Source of the DNA: Gryllotalpicola protaetiae
GTDB lineage: Bacteria; Actinomycetota; Actinomycetes; Actinomycetales; Microbacteriaceae
NCBI RefSeq assembly: GCF_003627055.1
Contig: NZ_CP032624.1
Location: 2,604,001 to 2,668,000, forward strand
Length of the DNA: 64,000 nucleotides
Reading direction: 5' to 3'
Below, piece by piece: positions 35,870 through 45,805 of the stretch. A program made the translations under genes and the position numbers. The notes under the pieces were generated by a model. It did no database searches. It saw nothing but the letters and a program-made list of their open reading frames with translations, and had not been told where the DNA came from. The stretch's first letter is position 1, and each line of letters opens with the position of its first letter.

Positions 35870-35931
35870 ATTGTTCCTATGCAACGGCCGGCGCGTAGGA
35901 ACAAGCGTGCGTCCTAGGGCCGGTTCCTACG
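35870..35931. repeat. Dispersed palindromic repeat, family A copy 1
   Basis: A 62-base element between the convergent pdtaS and whiB1 genes. It has ATTGTTCCT and GTAGGAACAA arms, then GCGTCCTAGG and GGTTCCTACG. The copy at 52572-52634 shares nearly all of the right half and the arms; the loop between the first arms differs. Confidence 0.8.
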
Positions 35932-35984
35932 GGCCGTGGCAGGCGCGAGCTGCACCTGATGCGCTACGGCGCGGGCGCGACGCG

Positions 35985-36233
35985 TTATGCGCTCCTGCGC
36001 GCGCGAGCGGCGCGGCGCTTGAGTGCGCGGCGCTCGTCTTCTGACAGGCCGCCCCACACACCCGAGTCCTGGCCGGTCTCGAGGGCGTACTGCAGGCACA
36101 CCTCGGTGACCGGACAACGGCCGCAGACCTGCTTGGCCTTCTCGATCTGATCGACCGCCGGGCCGGTGTTGCCGACCGGGAAGAACAGTTCGGGGTCAGC
36201 GGTCAGACATGCAGCCTTGTCGCGCCAGTCCAT
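35985..36233 (-). CDS. whiB1: WhiB1-type iron-sulfur transcription factor
   Basis: An 82-residue WhiB protein. The cluster cysteines are Cys9, Cys37, Cys40 and Cys46, the same positions as in mycobacterial WhiB1, followed by GVWGGLSEDERRALKRR and a basic tail. WhiB1 carries an NO-sensitive 4Fe-4S cluster, binds the primary sigma factor and is essential in mycobacteria. GAGGAG lies seven bases before the ATG. The gene is divergent from a membrane protein across a 196-base AT-richer gap and convergent with pdtaS. Confidence 0.94.
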   Translation of the reverse strand: MDWRDKAACLTADPELFFPVGNTGPAVDQIEKAKQVCGRCPVTEVCLQYALETGQDSGVWGGLSEDERRALKRRAARARRSA

Positions 36234-36429
36234 GGGGATGCTCCTCTTGTTGCAGACAGCAGACGAGGGTGGTTCGGGTCAACTCGTCGGCTTAAATGAC
36301 GACCGGGGATCAGGGCCTAAGATCGTGGGGATTTTCGACCTGCCCACAGCCCCGTGAGCGATTTACCGGACCCCTATATCCTCCCATGGGGGGTGGAGTC
36401 AGATCAATAGTTTTGAGTGGGATAACCCT
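36234..36429. promoter_or_regulatory. Divergent control region of whiB1 and the 36430 gene
   Basis: A 196-base gap of lower GC content. It holds TAGTTT near 36409 as a possible -10 for the rightward gene and a CCTCCCATGGGGGG near-palindrome around 36380. The whiB1 leader would be long. No open frame of note is present. Confidence 0.4.
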
Positions 36430-36846
36430 GTGAACACAAGCCTGAAACCCGTGTCTGATAAGGGATCGCGAGCGGTCGTGGCAACCCTTGCGGTGATCTT
36501 GAGCATCGAGGCGGTGCTGGTGCTCGGTGCAACCGCACTCACCATAGTGCAGTTCGCGGCGCACGGCGCGCGCGTCGAGGCCGACGGGTTCGCATTCGTC
36601 GCATGCCTGGTGATCGGATTCCTGTGGGCCGGCCTCGCCGCTGTCGGGGTGTGGCTCGAGCGGCGCTGGGCGCGTCCCTTGACGGTCGTCTGGCAGCTGA
36701 TTCAGCTCGTGGTCGGCGTCGGCGCCCTCGAGGGCCTGATCGCGGGGCCGCTCGAGGGTGTGGTGCTCATCGCGCTGGGCCTCGCCGGCCTCGTGCTGGT
36801 CTTCACCCCGCCCGTCACGCGCGCACTCGCCCGCGTGCGCGGGTGA
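36430..36846 (+). CDS. Small four-helix membrane protein, uncharacterised
   Basis: A 138-residue protein with a short cytoplasmic N-terminus and four membrane helices (about 16-40, 53-75, 80-100 and 105-125). No conserved motif is recognised. The GTG at 36430 fits the codon frame, but no strong ribosome site is seen. The last codons (Arg-Val-Arg-Gly-stop) lie inside palindromic repeat family B, so the repeat supplies the natural stop; an ancestral end may have been longer or different. It converges with bcp. Confidence 0.7.
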   Translation: MNTSLKPVSDKGSRAVVATLAVILSIEAVLVLGATALTIVQFAAHGARVEADGFAFVACLVIGFLWAGLAAVGVWLERRWARPLTVVWQLIQLVVGVGALEGLIAGPLEGVVLIALGLAGLVLVFTPPVTRALARVRG

Positions 36847-36902
36847 CATGGCGTTTCCGCGGGCGAAACGACCCCCGCGGAAGCGCGGTATCACCCGCGC
36901 AC
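36832..36902. repeat. Dispersed palindromic repeat, family B unit 1
   Basis: A 71-base element with GTGCGCGGGTGA and TCACCCGCGCAC ends and an internal CCCGCGGAA. It overlaps the last codons and stop of the 36430 gene and fills most of the gap to bcp. Two further units lie in tandem at 49791-49933. Confidence 0.8.
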
Positions 36903-36914
36903 ACGAAGGGAAGG

Positions 36915-37400
36915 TCAGGCGAGGCGCAGCTTCTTGCGCAGCATGCCGAGGTGGCCCTTGGCCTTGACGTTGTAGAGCGCGTGCTCGAGCGTGCCGTCAG
37001 GGCCGACCACGAACGTCGAGCGCAGCACGCCCGTGACCGTCTTGCCGTACAGCTGCTTCTCGCCCCACACGCCGTAGGCACGGTGGACCTCGAGGGACTC
37101 GTCCGACAGCACGGGGAAGTTGAGGTTCTCACGCTCGACGAACTTCGCGAGCTGCGCCACGGGGTCCTTCGAGATGCCGAGCACGGTGTAGCCGGCATCC
37201 GTCAGCGACTGCAGCCCGTCTCGGAAGTCGCACGCCTGCGTGGTGCACGCGGGCGTGAGAGCCGCGGGGTAGAAGTACACGATCACGTGCCGGCCCGCGA
37301 ATGAGGCGAGCGACACGGGCGAGCCGTCGGCGTCGGGCAGGGAGAACAGCGGGGCGCGATCGCCTGCAACGAGGCGGCCCGGAACAGCAAGAGTCACCAT
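36915..37400 (-). CDS. bcp: Peroxiredoxin Bcp, thioredoxin-dependent thiol peroxidase
   Basis: A 161-residue peroxiredoxin of the BCP/PrxQ type that reduces hydroperoxides. The peroxidatic Cys52 and resolving Cys57 are in YPAALTPACTTQACDF, the five-residue spacing typical of atypical 2-Cys BCP; the usual Lys of PKAxTPGC is Ala here. The start may be the GTG at 37397, because a TAGGGT -10 lies exactly six bases before it; the ATG at 37400 gives one extra residue. It follows the LacI regulator on the same strand. Confidence 0.92.
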   Translation of the reverse strand: MVTLAVPGRLVAGDRAPLFSLPDADGSPVSLASFAGRHVIVYFYPAALTPACTTQACDFRDGLQSLTDAGYTVLGISKDPVAQLAKFVERENLNFPVLSDESLEVHRAYGVWGEKQLYGKTVTGVLRSTFVVGPDGTLEHALYNVKAKGHLGMLRKKLRLA

Positions 37401-37403
37401 TCG

Positions 37404-37409
37404 ACCCTA
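37404..37409 (-). promoter_or_regulatory. Leaderless -10 element for bcp
   Basis: TAGGGT on the minus strand, six bases before the GTG at 37397. It touches the last codons of the lacI-type gene, whose stop is at 37407. Confidence 0.4.
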
Positions 37410-38417
37410 CGGGCTGGCGGCGGCTCTGCTGGTCTCGCGCACGACCAGGGTGCTGGGGCTCGGTGCGGCCGTGTTCCAACTGCGCCCGTCGAGCAGCTCG
37501 AGCAGCATCGTCGCGCTGCGCCGGCCGGCGCGGTCGGGGTAGCGTTCGAGCGCGGTGACGGTCGGGTAGGAGAACTGGCACAGCATCGAGTCGTCCCAGC
37601 TCACGGCCGCGATGTCGCGCGCGCCCGCGTCGGCCAGGGCGCGCAGGCCGGCGACGGCCATCACGTCGTTCGAGAAGATCAGGGCGGTGAAGCGGATGCC
37701 TGAGCCGAGCAGCTCCGTCACCCGGGCGTACGCCGTGTCGAAGGTGTAGTCGGCCTCGGCGAACTCGACCGCGATGTCGCGCACGGCGCACTCCTGCCGC
37801 ACGGCGTTGCGGCGGTCGACCTCGTGTGCCAGCGCGAGCGGCCCGGTGATATGGGCGATCCGCCGGTGGCCGAGCTCGAAGAGGTGCTCGACGAGCAGCT
37901 GCGCGTCGCGGTGCTGGTCTTCGATGCGCTCCGCGCCGGATTCGTTCCCCGGCAGCACGCCGTGCAGCACGAACGGCAGCCCGAGCTTGGCGAGCAGCGC
38001 GGGGCGGGGGTCGTCGATGGCCCGGTCGAGCACGATGACCCCGTCGACGCGCCCCTCGCCGGCCCAGCGCTCGTAGACGGCGATGTCGCGGCCCGGCGTG
38101 GTTCCGACCATGCGCAGGAGCAGGCTCTGCCCGGCATCCGAGAGCACGTCCTCCACGCCCTCCAGGAGCCGCATGTAGTAGGGCTCCGTGCCGAGCAGTG
38201 CGGGGTCACGGCGCAGCACCATGCCGATCGCGTCGGCACGCGAGCGCGACAGCGCGCGCGCCGAGAAGCTGGGATGCCAGCCGAGCTCTGCCGCCATCGC
38301 GACGACCTTCTGCCTGGTGGCCTCGCTGACGCCGGCCTGGCCGTTCAGCGCGTAGGAGACGGAGGCCTTCGACACTCCAAGGCGCGCGGCGATGTCGGCG
38401 ATGGTCACGCGTGCCAT
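37407..38417 (-). CDS. LacI-family transcriptional regulator
   Basis: A 336-residue repressor: LacI-type HTH (VTIADIAARLGVSKASVSYALNG), hinge helix (SFSARALSRSRA), then a periplasmic-binding-like sugar domain with FSNDVMAVAGLRALADAG. GAGGAGG lies seven bases before the ATG. No sugar transporter or catabolic gene is adjacent; the nearest downstream gene is bcp, so its regulon is probably elsewhere in the genome. Confidence 0.9.
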   Translation of the reverse strand: MARVTIADIAARLGVSKASVSYALNGQAGVSEATRQKVVAMAAELGWHPSFSARALSRSRADAIGMVLRRDPALLGTEPYYMRLLEGVEDVLSDAGQSLLLRMVGTTPGRDIAVYERWAGEGRVDGVIVLDRAIDDPRPALLAKLGLPFVLHGVLPGNESGAERIEDQHRDAQLLVEHLFELGHRRIAHITGPLALAHEVDRRNAVRQECAVRDIAVEFAEADYTFDTAYARVTELLGSGIRFTALIFSNDVMAVAGLRALADAGARDIAAVSWDDSMLCQFSYPTVTALERYPDRAGRRSATMLLELLDGRSWNTAAPSPSTLVVRETSRAAASP

Positions 38418-38503
38418 CTCTGCGCCTCCTCGCGAACGTGACGCCCACGTCGTGCGCCTAGGGCCGATGATATCGACGGATTCCGGCGCGGGGCGCGAAC
38501 CGG

Positions 38504-39586
38504 TTAAGGCGCGTCTGCCGACGCGGAGCCGCCCAGTCCCGGCTTCAGGGTCGCGAGCAGCCGCTGCAGCGAGTCGAGCCGCACGGCCCCCGCCGGGCCG
38601 AGCTTCCCGGCCTCGACCGCCTCGACGATGGCGCAGTCGGGCGCATCAGGCAGATGGGTGCAGCCGCGCGGGCATTCCTGGGCGATGGCGTCCAGGTCGG
38701 GGAAGCCGCGCAGGATGTTGGCCGGGTCGACGTGGCCGAGGCCGAAGCTGCGGACGCCTGGGGTGTCGATGATCCACCCGCGGCCGGCATCCGTCTGCAC
38801 CCGAAGCGAAACGGTGGAGCTGGACGTGTGCCGTCCGCGCCCCGTGACCTCGTTCACGTGGCCGGTCGCGCGGTGCGCATCGGGAACGAGAGCGTTGACG
38901 AGGGTCGACTTGCCGACGCCGGAGTGGCCGACGGCGACCGTCGTGTGGCCGACGAGCGCGGCCGCGAGCTCGGCCGTCGGCATCGCGTCGCGGGCGCTCG
39001 TGAACACGGTCAGGTGGTCGAGGGCGCCGAAGTTCGCGAGGAACGGGGCGGGGTCGGCCAGGTCGGTCTTCGTGATGCACAGGAGCGGTGTCACGCCCGC
39101 GTCGTAGGCCGCGACGAGGTAGCGGTCGACGAGCCGCACCCGCGGCTCGGGGTTCGCCGCGGCGATGACGATGAGCATCTGGTCGGCGTTGGCGACGATG
39201 ATGCGCTCGACGGCGTCCGTGTCGTCCGCTGAGCGCCGCAGCAGGGTCGTGCGCTCGCCGATGCGCACGATGCGGGCGAGAGTGCCGTCCTCACCGGTGG
39301 TGTCGCCCACGAGGTCGACGCGGTCGCCCGTGACGATCGCCTGCTTGCGCAGCTCGCGCGCCCGCGAGGCGGTCAGCTGGTGCTCGGTCGGCTCGTCCTC
39401 ATCGAGCAGCACGGTGTAGCGGCCACGGTCGACGGAGAGCACCCGGCCGGTGAGCGCGTCCTCATGCCCGGGGCGCTGCTTCGTGCGCGGGCGGTTCCCC
39501 TTGGGGTTCGGCCTGACTCGCACGGAGGACTCGTCGTACTCGCCGTACGGCTCGTCATCGTCGTCTGAGTCCGACCACCAGCTCAA
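38504..39586 (-). CDS. rsgA: Ribosome small-subunit maturation GTPase RsgA
   Basis: A 360-residue circularly permuted GTPase. An acidic N-terminus (DSDDDDEPYGEYD) and an OB fold precede the G motifs in permuted order: TKTD, then GHSGVGKSTLVNAL, then DTPGVRSFGL. A C-terminal zinc region follows (CPRGCTHLPDAPDC). It helps late 30S assembly. The TTG at 39586 overlaps the aroA stop (TTGA), so translation is coupled; the longer in-frame upstream sequence is antisense-like. Confidence 0.93.
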   Translation of the reverse strand: MSWWSDSDDDDEPYGEYDESSVRVRPNPKGNRPRTKQRPGHEDALTGRVLSVDRGRYTVLLDEDEPTEHQLTASRARELRKQAIVTGDRVDLVGDTTGEDGTLARIVRIGERTTLLRRSADDTDAVERIIVANADQMLIVIAAANPEPRVRLVDRYLVAAYDAGVTPLLCITKTDLADPAPFLANFGALDHLTVFTSARDAMPTAELAAALVGHTTVAVGHSGVGKSTLVNALVPDAHRATGHVNEVTGRGRHTSSSTVSLRVQTDAGRGWIIDTPGVRSFGLGHVDPANILRGFPDLDAIAQECPRGCTHLPDAPDCAIVEAVEAGKLGPAGAVRLDSLQRLLATLKPGLGGSASADAP

Positions 39587-40959
39587 GCGGGCAGCACCCC
39601 GTGCGGGGCGGCGGCGACCATGCGGCGCCACAGCTCGGGGAACTGCGGCAGCGTCTTCGCCGTCGCGCCGATGTCGTGGACCTCGACGCCGGGCACCCGC
39701 AGGCCGATGAGGGCTCCCGCGGTCGACATCCGGTGGTCCTTGTACGACTTCCAGACGCCGCCGTGCAGCTCGGCGGGCTCGATGCGCAGACCGTCGGCGA
39801 GCTCGATGGCGTGGCCGCCGAGCCCGTTGATCTCGGCGACGAGGGCCGCGAGCCGATCGGTCTCGTGGTGGCGGATGTGGCCGATGCCGGTCAGCTCGCT
39901 CGGGGTGTCGGCGAGCGCGGCGAGCGCGGCGAGCGCGGGGGCGAGCTCGCCCCCGGTCGACAGGTCGAGGTCGACGCCGGTGATGCGGCCCGTGCCGCGT
40001 ACGGTCAACCGGTCGCCGTCGAGGGTGACCTCGGCGCCGAACAGGGGAAGATACGTTGCGAGGTCCGCGCCCACCTGCGTGGTCTCGGCCGGCCAGTTGC
40101 CGATCGTCACCCGGCCGCCGGTCGCCACCGCGGCGGCGAGGAACGGTGCGGCGTTCGACAGGTCGGGCTCGATCGCGAGGTCGCGCGCGCCGATCGCCTG
40201 GGGCGCGACGACCCAGGTGCCGAGTTCCGGCGTCTCGACCGTGACGCCGCGCGCGGCGAGCGCGGCGATCGTCATCTCGATGTGGGGAAGGCTCGGCAGG
40301 CGCTCGCCCGCGTGATGCAGCACGAGGCCGTTCTCGAAGCGCGGCGCCGACAGCAGCAGCCCCGAGACGAACTGGCTCGAGCTCGAGGCGTCGATCGTGA
40401 TCTCGCCGCCCGCGACCCGGCCGGTGCCGTGGATCGTGAACGGCAGAGCGCCGCGGCCCTCGTCGGCGAGGTCGACGCCGAGGGCGCGCAGCGCGTCGAC
40501 CATGGCATGCATGGGCCGGCCGCGCGCCGAGTCGTCGGCGTCGATCGTCACGGGCCCGAGTGCGAGCGCCGCGACCGGCGGCACGAAGCGCATGACGGTG
40601 CCCGCCTGGCCGGCGTCGATCGTGGTCGAGCCGGTCAGCTCTGAGGCCGGGGTGATGCGCAGATCCGGGCCGAAGGGGCCCTCCTCAGGCATCCGCTCGA
40701 CGCCCGTGCCCAAGCCTGCGAGCGCCTCGACCATGCGGTCGCTGTCCTGCGAGTGCAGGGGAGCCGTGAGCAGCGAGGGGCCGTCCGCGAGAGCCGAGAG
40801 GACCAGCTCGCGGTTGGTCTGCGATTTCGACCCGGGCAGCGCCACATCGGCGTCGATCGGGGTCTGTGCGACCGGGGCGGCCCAGAGCTCGTTCGTCTCG
40901 GGCTGGCGGCTGTCGCCGTACGGCTCGAACTCTGGGGCGGAATAGGTGCGGAACTGCAT
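39583..40959 (-). CDS. aroA: 3-phosphoshikimate 1-carboxyvinyltransferase (EPSP synthase)
   Basis: A 458-residue enzyme of the shikimate pathway that joins phosphoenolpyruvate and shikimate-3-phosphate. Signature segments are [29 protein letters not shown] and [16 protein letters not shown] short extra N-terminus of about 35 residues is as in other actinobacterial enzymes. The ATG at 40959 lies seven bases after a TATCCT -10 and has no ribosome site. The aroA-rsgA pair beside sigR is a conserved actinobacterial arrangement. Confidence 0.95.
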   Translation of the reverse strand: MQFRTYSAPEFEPYGDSRQPETNELWAAPVAQTPIDADVALPGSKSQTNRELVLSALADGPSLLTAPLHSQDSDRMVEALAGLGTGVERMPEEGPFGPDLRITPASELTGSTTIDAGQAGTVMRFVPPVAALALGPVTIDADDSARGRPMHAMVDALRALGVDLADEGRGALPFTIHGTGRVAGGEITIDASSSSQFVSGLLLSAPRFENGLVLHHAGERLPSLPHIEMTIAALAARGVTVETPELGTWVVAPQAIGARDLAIEPDLSNAAPFLAAAVATGGRVTIGNWPAETTQVGADLATYLPLFGAEVTLDGDRLTVRGTGRITGVDLDLSTGGELAPALAALAALADTPSELTGIGHIRHHETDRLAALVAEINGLGGHAIELADGLRIEPAELHGGVWKSYKDHRMSTAGALIGLRVPGVEVHDIGATAKTLPQFPELWRRMVAAAPHGVLPA

Positions 40960-40966
40960 CGGTTGC

Positions 40967-40972
40967 AGGATA
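40967..40972 (-). promoter_or_regulatory. Leaderless -10 element for aroA-rsgA
   Basis: TATCCT on the minus strand, seven bases before the ATG at 40959. Confidence 0.5.
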
Positions 40973-41070
40973 TCGAAGATGTCGTAATGCCAGCGAAAGG
41001 ATGCCTGTGGTCGCGACCGCGCTCATCGAGCGGCCTGCAGCCGACGCCGAGTCGGCGAGTGGCTGGGCCG

Positions 41071-41076
41071 TAGAAT
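41071..41076 (+). promoter_or_regulatory. Leaderless or short-leader -10 element for sigR
   Basis: TAGAAT, eight bases before the ATG at 41085. No GGAAT/GTT-type SigR autoregulatory promoter is obvious in the short divergent gap. Confidence 0.4.
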
Positions 41077-41084
41077 TGGCGGCG

Positions 41085-41693
41085 ATGACAGACGACCTCG
41101 AGATCTCGAGTGAGACACCGCCCGCTTCGTTCGAAGAGCAGGCGCTTCCCTTCATGGACCAGCTGTACGCCGCGGCGCTGCGCATGACGCGCAACCCGGC
41201 CGATGCACAGGACCTCGTGCAGGAGACCTTTGTGAAGGCCTTCGCCGCGTGGGCGCAGTTCCGCCAGGGCACGAACCTCAAGGCGTGGCTCTATCGCATC
41301 CTCACCAACACGTTCATCAACAGCTACCGCAAGAAGCAGCGCGAGCCGTACCAGACCCCGATCGACGATCTCGAGGACTGGCAGCTCGGCGGCGCGGAGT
41401 CGACGACGTCGCGTTCGACGCGCTCGGCCGAGGCAGAGGCGATCGACCACCTGCCCGACTCCGACGTGAAGAACGCGCTGCAGGCCATCCCCGAGGACTT
41501 CCGGATGGCCGTGTACTTCGCCGACGTCGAGGGGTTCTCCTACCAGGAGATCGCCGACATCATGAAGACGCCCATCGGAACCGTGATGAGCCGCCTGCAC
41601 CGTGGCCGGCGACTGCTTCGCGATCTGCTGTCCGACTACGCGCGCGACCGGGGGAGCGCTGCCCAGACCCCACCTGCCAGGAGAACACGATGA
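41085..41693 (+). CDS. sigR: ECF sigma factor SigR/SigH (thiol-oxidative stress)
   Basis: A 202-residue ECF sigma factor. Region 2 is [20 protein letters not shown] to [19 protein letters not shown], and region 4 is [20 protein letters not shown] to [15 protein letters not shown]. It belongs to the SigR/SigH group that responds to disulfide stress through its redox anti-sigma factor. The ATG at 41085 aligns with known family starts; in-frame starts further upstream are possible. Its stop overlaps the rsrA start (ATGA). Confidence 0.92.
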   Translation: MTDDLEISSETPPASFEEQALPFMDQLYAAALRMTRNPADAQDLVQETFVKAFAAWAQFRQGTNLKAWLYRILTNTFINSYRKKQREPYQTPIDDLEDWQLGGAESTTSRSTRSAEAEAIDHLPDSDVKNALQAIPEDFRMAVYFADVEGFSYQEIADIMKTPIGTVMSRLHRGRRLLRDLLSDYARDRGSAAQTPPARRTR

Positions 41694-41932
41694 CCGACTG
41701 CGGCTGCGACAAAGCCAAGAAGGACCTTGAGGAATACCTGCACCACGAGCTGCAGGCGGCGGATGCCGCAGACATCCGCGAGCATCTGGAGACGTGCGCG
41801 GACTGCGCCGGCGAGGCGAAGGTCGGCGTGGTGCTGATCGAGGCCGTGCAGCGCGCGTGCCGCGAGACGGCGCCCGCGGAGCTGCGCGTGCAGGTGCTCG
41901 CGAAGCTCCGCGCGCTCCAGACGCACGCGTAA
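41690..41932 (+). CDS. rsrA: Mycothiol-system anti-sigma factor RsrA
   Basis: An 80-residue zinc-associated anti-sigma (ZAS) protein with the HXXXCXXC motif (His32, Cys36, Cys39) and N-terminal Cys4/Cys6. It holds SigR inactive until its cysteines form a disulfide. AGGAG lies before the ATG and the gene is coupled to sigR. It ends the operon at a strong hairpin. Its presence implies that the cell uses mycothiol as its main thiol. Confidence 0.93.
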   Translation: MTDCGCDKAKKDLEEYLHHELQAADAADIREHLETCADCAGEAKVGVVLIEAVQRACRETAPAELRVQVLAKLRALQTHA

Positions 41933-41948
41933 CACCCCGACAACGACG

Positions 41949-41983
41949 AAGGCCGCCGACTGCTGACGCAGCGGCGGCCTTTT
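41949..41983 (+). terminator. Intrinsic terminator after rsrA
   Basis: AAGGCCGCCG (41949-41958) pairs with 41972-41981, and CTGC pairs with GCAG inside the loop; TTTT follows. It lies between convergent rsrA and kgd. The mirrored AA at the left end means it could also act for kgd. Confidence 0.82.
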
Positions 41984-42029
41984 CGCACCCAACCCAGCCA
42001 TAGCGACGCGGCGGTCGCGTCCGGCGCGA

Positions 42030-45000
42030 CTATATGTTCAGCGCATCCTGCATCAGCCTGGCCTGCTCGACGGCGTGGCGCTTGGCCGTGCCGACAGCGG
42101 GTGAGGCGGATGCCGGGCGCGAGGCGACCCTGATGTCGCGCTTGCCCGCGCGGCGCGCCGCGTCGACGAAGTACGGCGCAGCCCCCTGGTTCTCCGGCTC
42201 GTCCTGCACCCAGACGACCTCCGCGTTCGGGTAGCTGTCGAAGACGCCCTCGAGCTCGGCCTTGGGAAGCGGGTAGAACTGCTCGAGCCTGACGACCGCG
42301 ATCGCCGGGTTCGGCTCCTTCGCGAGCTCGGCCTTGAGGTCGTAGTAGATCTTGCCGGCGCACGCGAGCACGCGGCGAACCGCGCCCTTGTCCGTGACGT
42401 CCGGGTCGTCGATGACCGGCTGGAAGCGACCCGAGGTGAACTCGGCCACGTCGCTGGTCGCGCCACGCAGGCGCAGCATCGCCTTCGGGGTGAACACGAT
42501 GAGCGGCTTGCGCGGGCGGGCGTAGGCCTGACGGCGCAGCAGGTGGAAGTACGACGCGGGCGTCGACGGGCGCGCGATCGTCATGTTGTTCTGCGCGGCG
42601 AGCTGCAGGTAGCGCTCGATGCGGGCCGACGAGTGGTCGGGGCCCTGGCCCTCGTAGCCGTGCGGCAGGAGCAGCACGACGGAGGAGCGCTGGCTCCACT
42701 TCTGCTCGGATGCCGCGATGTACTCGTCGATCACGGTCTGCGCGCCGTTGGCGAAGTCGCCGTACTGCGCCTCCCACAGCACGAGCGCGTCCGGGCGCTC
42801 GACCGAGTAGCCGTACTCGAAGCCCATCGCCGCGTACTCCGACAGCAGCGAGTCGTAGACGTAGAAGCGGCCCTGGTTCTCGCCGAGATTGGCGAGCGGC
42901 ACCCATTCCTGCCCGTTGACCTGGTCGTGGAACACGGCGTTGCGCTGCGCGAAGGTGCCACGGCGCGAGTCCTGCCCGACGAGGCGCACCGGGGTGCCCT
43001 CGAGCACGAGCGAGCCGAACGCGATCAGCTCGGCGAAGCCCCAGTCGATCCCCCCTCGCGGCTCATGTCGACGCGCTTCTTGAGCAGCGAGGTGAGCTTC
43101 TTGTGCACCGTGAAACCGTCTGGCACGTTGGCAAACGCGTCGCCGACGGCCTGCACGACGGATTCCTGCACGCCGGTCGTCTCGAGCTCGCCAGCCGCGG
43201 GCTCGTCGTTCTTCGGCACCTGGGTCACGATCGGGATCGGCGAGGTCTGCGCCTCGTGCGTCTCGGCGAAGGCGCGCTCGAGGCGGGACTGGAAGTCGCG
43301 GTGCGCCTCCTCGTACTCCTCTTCCGTGATGTCGCCGCGGCCGACGAGCGCCTCGGTGTAGAGCTTGCGGGTCGAGCGCTTCGCCTCGATCAGGCCGTAC
43401 ATCAGGGGCTGCGTCATCGACGGGTCGTCGCCCTCGTTGTGCCCGCGGCGGCGGTAGCAGATCAGGTCGATGAAGACGTCGCGCCCGAACTCCTGCCGGT
43501 ACTCGAACGCGAGCTTCGCCACGCGCACAACCGCCTCCGGGTCGTCGCCGTTCACGTGGAAGATCGGCGACTGGACCGTCTTCGCGACATCCGTCGAATA
43601 CACGGAGCTGCGCGACTCGGATGGCGGTGTGGTGAACCCGACCTGGTTGTTGATGTTGACGTGCACCGTGCCGCCGGTCTTGTAGGCGCGCAGCTGCGAC
43701 ATCTGCAGCACCTCGACGTTGATGCCCTGGCCCGCGAGCGCCGCGTCGCCGTGCACGAGCACCGGAAGCGTGGTGTAGGTGCCGGCAGGCCTGCGGTCCT
43801 GCTTGGCGCGCACGATGCCCTCGAGCACGCCGTTGACGACCTCGAGGTGCGACGGGTTCGCGGCGACGTAGATCGGAACCTCTTTGCCGTCGGCCGCGAC
43901 GAAGGTGCCCTCCGTGCCGAGGTGGTACTTCACATCGCCCGTGCCGGCGAGCTCGAACTCGCCCTCGAACTCGCGGAAGATCTGGCCGTAGGTCTTGCCG
44001 GCGATGTTGGTCAGCACGTTGAGGCGGCCGCGGTGCGCCATTCCGATCGCGACGCCGTCGAGCCCGGCATCCGCCGCGCCCTGAAGCAGTGCATCGATGA
44101 GCGGGATCGTGGACTCGCCGCCCTCGAGGCTGAACCGCTTCTGGCCGACGTACTTGGTCTGCAGGAAGGTCTCGAAGGCCTCGGCCTCGTTGAGCTTCGT
44201 GAGGATGTGCAGCTGCTCGTCGTGCCCCGGCTTCACGTACGGGCGCTCGAGCTTGTCCTGGAACCAGCGGCGCTGCGCGGGGTCCTGGATGTGCATGTAC
44301 TCGAGGCCGACCGTGCGGCAGTACGAGTCGCGCAGCACACCGAGGATGTCGCGCAGCTTCATCTCGCCGTAGTTGCCGGCGAAGCCGCCGGCGACGAACT
44401 TCCGGTCGAGGTCCCAGAAGGTGAGGCCGTGGCTCGCGATCTCGAGGTCGGGGTGGGTGCGCTGCTGGTACTCGAGCGGGTCGATGTCGGCCATCAGGTG
44501 GCCGCGCACGCGGTACGAGTTGATCAGCTCGTGCACGCGCGCCGTCTTGTTCACCTGGTGGGCGAGGTCGACGTTGATGTCCTGCGCCCAGAGGATGGGC
44601 TCGTAGGGGATGCGGAGCGCGGCGAAGATCTCCTGGTAGAAGTCCTGCCCCCCGGCGAGCAGCTCGTGCACGATCTTCAGGAACTCGCCGCTTCCCGCGC
44701 CCTGGATGACGCGGTGGTCGTAGGTGCTCGTCAGCGTGATCGTCTTCGAGATGCCGAGGTCGTTGAGCGTCTCGGGGCTCGCGCCCTGGAACTCGGCCGG
44801 GTACTCGAGGGCGCCGGCGCCGATGATGCAGCCCTGGCCCTTCATCAGGCGCGGCACGGAGTGCACGGTGCCGATGCCGCCCGGATTCGTGAGCGAGACC
44901 GATGCCCCGCTGAAGTCGTCTGCGGTCAGCTTGTTGCCGCGGGCGCGCTTGACGAGGTCCTCATAGGCGGCGAGGTAGTCGGTGAAACTGAGCGTCTCGG

Positions 45001-45718
45001 CGCGCTTGATCGCCGGCACGAGCAGCGAGCGGGTGCCGTCGGGCTTCGGCAGGTCGATCGCGATGCCGAGGCCGATGTGGGCCGGCTTCACGAGCGACGG
45101 CTTGCCGTCGACGACGTCGTAGAACACGTTCTGCGTCGGGAACTGCTTCAGCGCCCTGATGAGCGCCCACCCGATCAGGTGCGTGAAGCTCACCTTGCCG
45201 CCGCGCGTGCGGGCCATGTGGTTGTTGATGACGATGCGGTTGTCGATCATCAGCTTCGCCGGGATCGTGCGCACGCTGGTCGCGGTCGGGACAGTCAGGC
45301 TCACGTCCATGTTGGCGGCGAGCGTCTTCGACATGCCGCGCAGCGGGACGACCTCGTTCGCCTCGGCCGGCCCGTCGTTCTTCGGGGCGGCGGCCGGGGC
45401 GTCGGCAGGCACAGGGGTCGGCTTCGGCGCGACCGACGTGGTGCGCGCGACCGGCTGCTGCGTCGACGTCTGGCCGGTTGCGGGCGCGGCCGGGGCTGCA
45501 GTCGCAGCTGTGGCAGGGGCGGGGGATGCCGGGGCCGAGGCCGCCTGAGCGGGCGGGGTCGGGGCCTGGGCGCTCTCAGCGCGCTTCTGCTCGAGAATCG
45601 GCCACCACGACTGGTCCACCGAGTTCTTGTCGGCGAGGTACTGCTCGTAGAGCTCTTCGACCAGCCAGTCGTTGGCTCCGAACTGTCCCTCTTCCGTGCC
45701 AGTCAACTGGCTTGCCAC
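42030..45718 (-). pseudogene. kgd: Multifunctional 2-oxoglutarate decarboxylase/dehydrogenase Kgd, frameshifted
   Basis: Two frames together encode one Kgd of about 1230 residues: 45718 to 43025, then the remainder to 42030. In order there is an E2-like N-terminal start (FGANDWLVEELYEQY), an Ala/Pro linker, the acyltransferase core with STYDHRVIQGAGSG, and the ThDP-dependent E1 domains. The run of six C at 43050-43055 (G on the coding strand) is one short: with seven, REGGIDWGFAELIAFG reads through; as written the frame ends 10 codons later at 43025. The break is probably a homopolymer sequencing or assembly error, because both halves are otherwise intact, but a real mutation is possible. The GTG at 45718 matches family starts. 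A TAGGCT -10 lies about 90 bases upstream. Confidence 0.9.
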
Positions 45719-45805
45719 AGCTGATCGCCCACCTTCTCCATTGACGTCAGGTCTTTCAATCGCCGGACTTCGAGGCGTTCCGGCCACGCAGCCCAACGAG
45801 CATCA

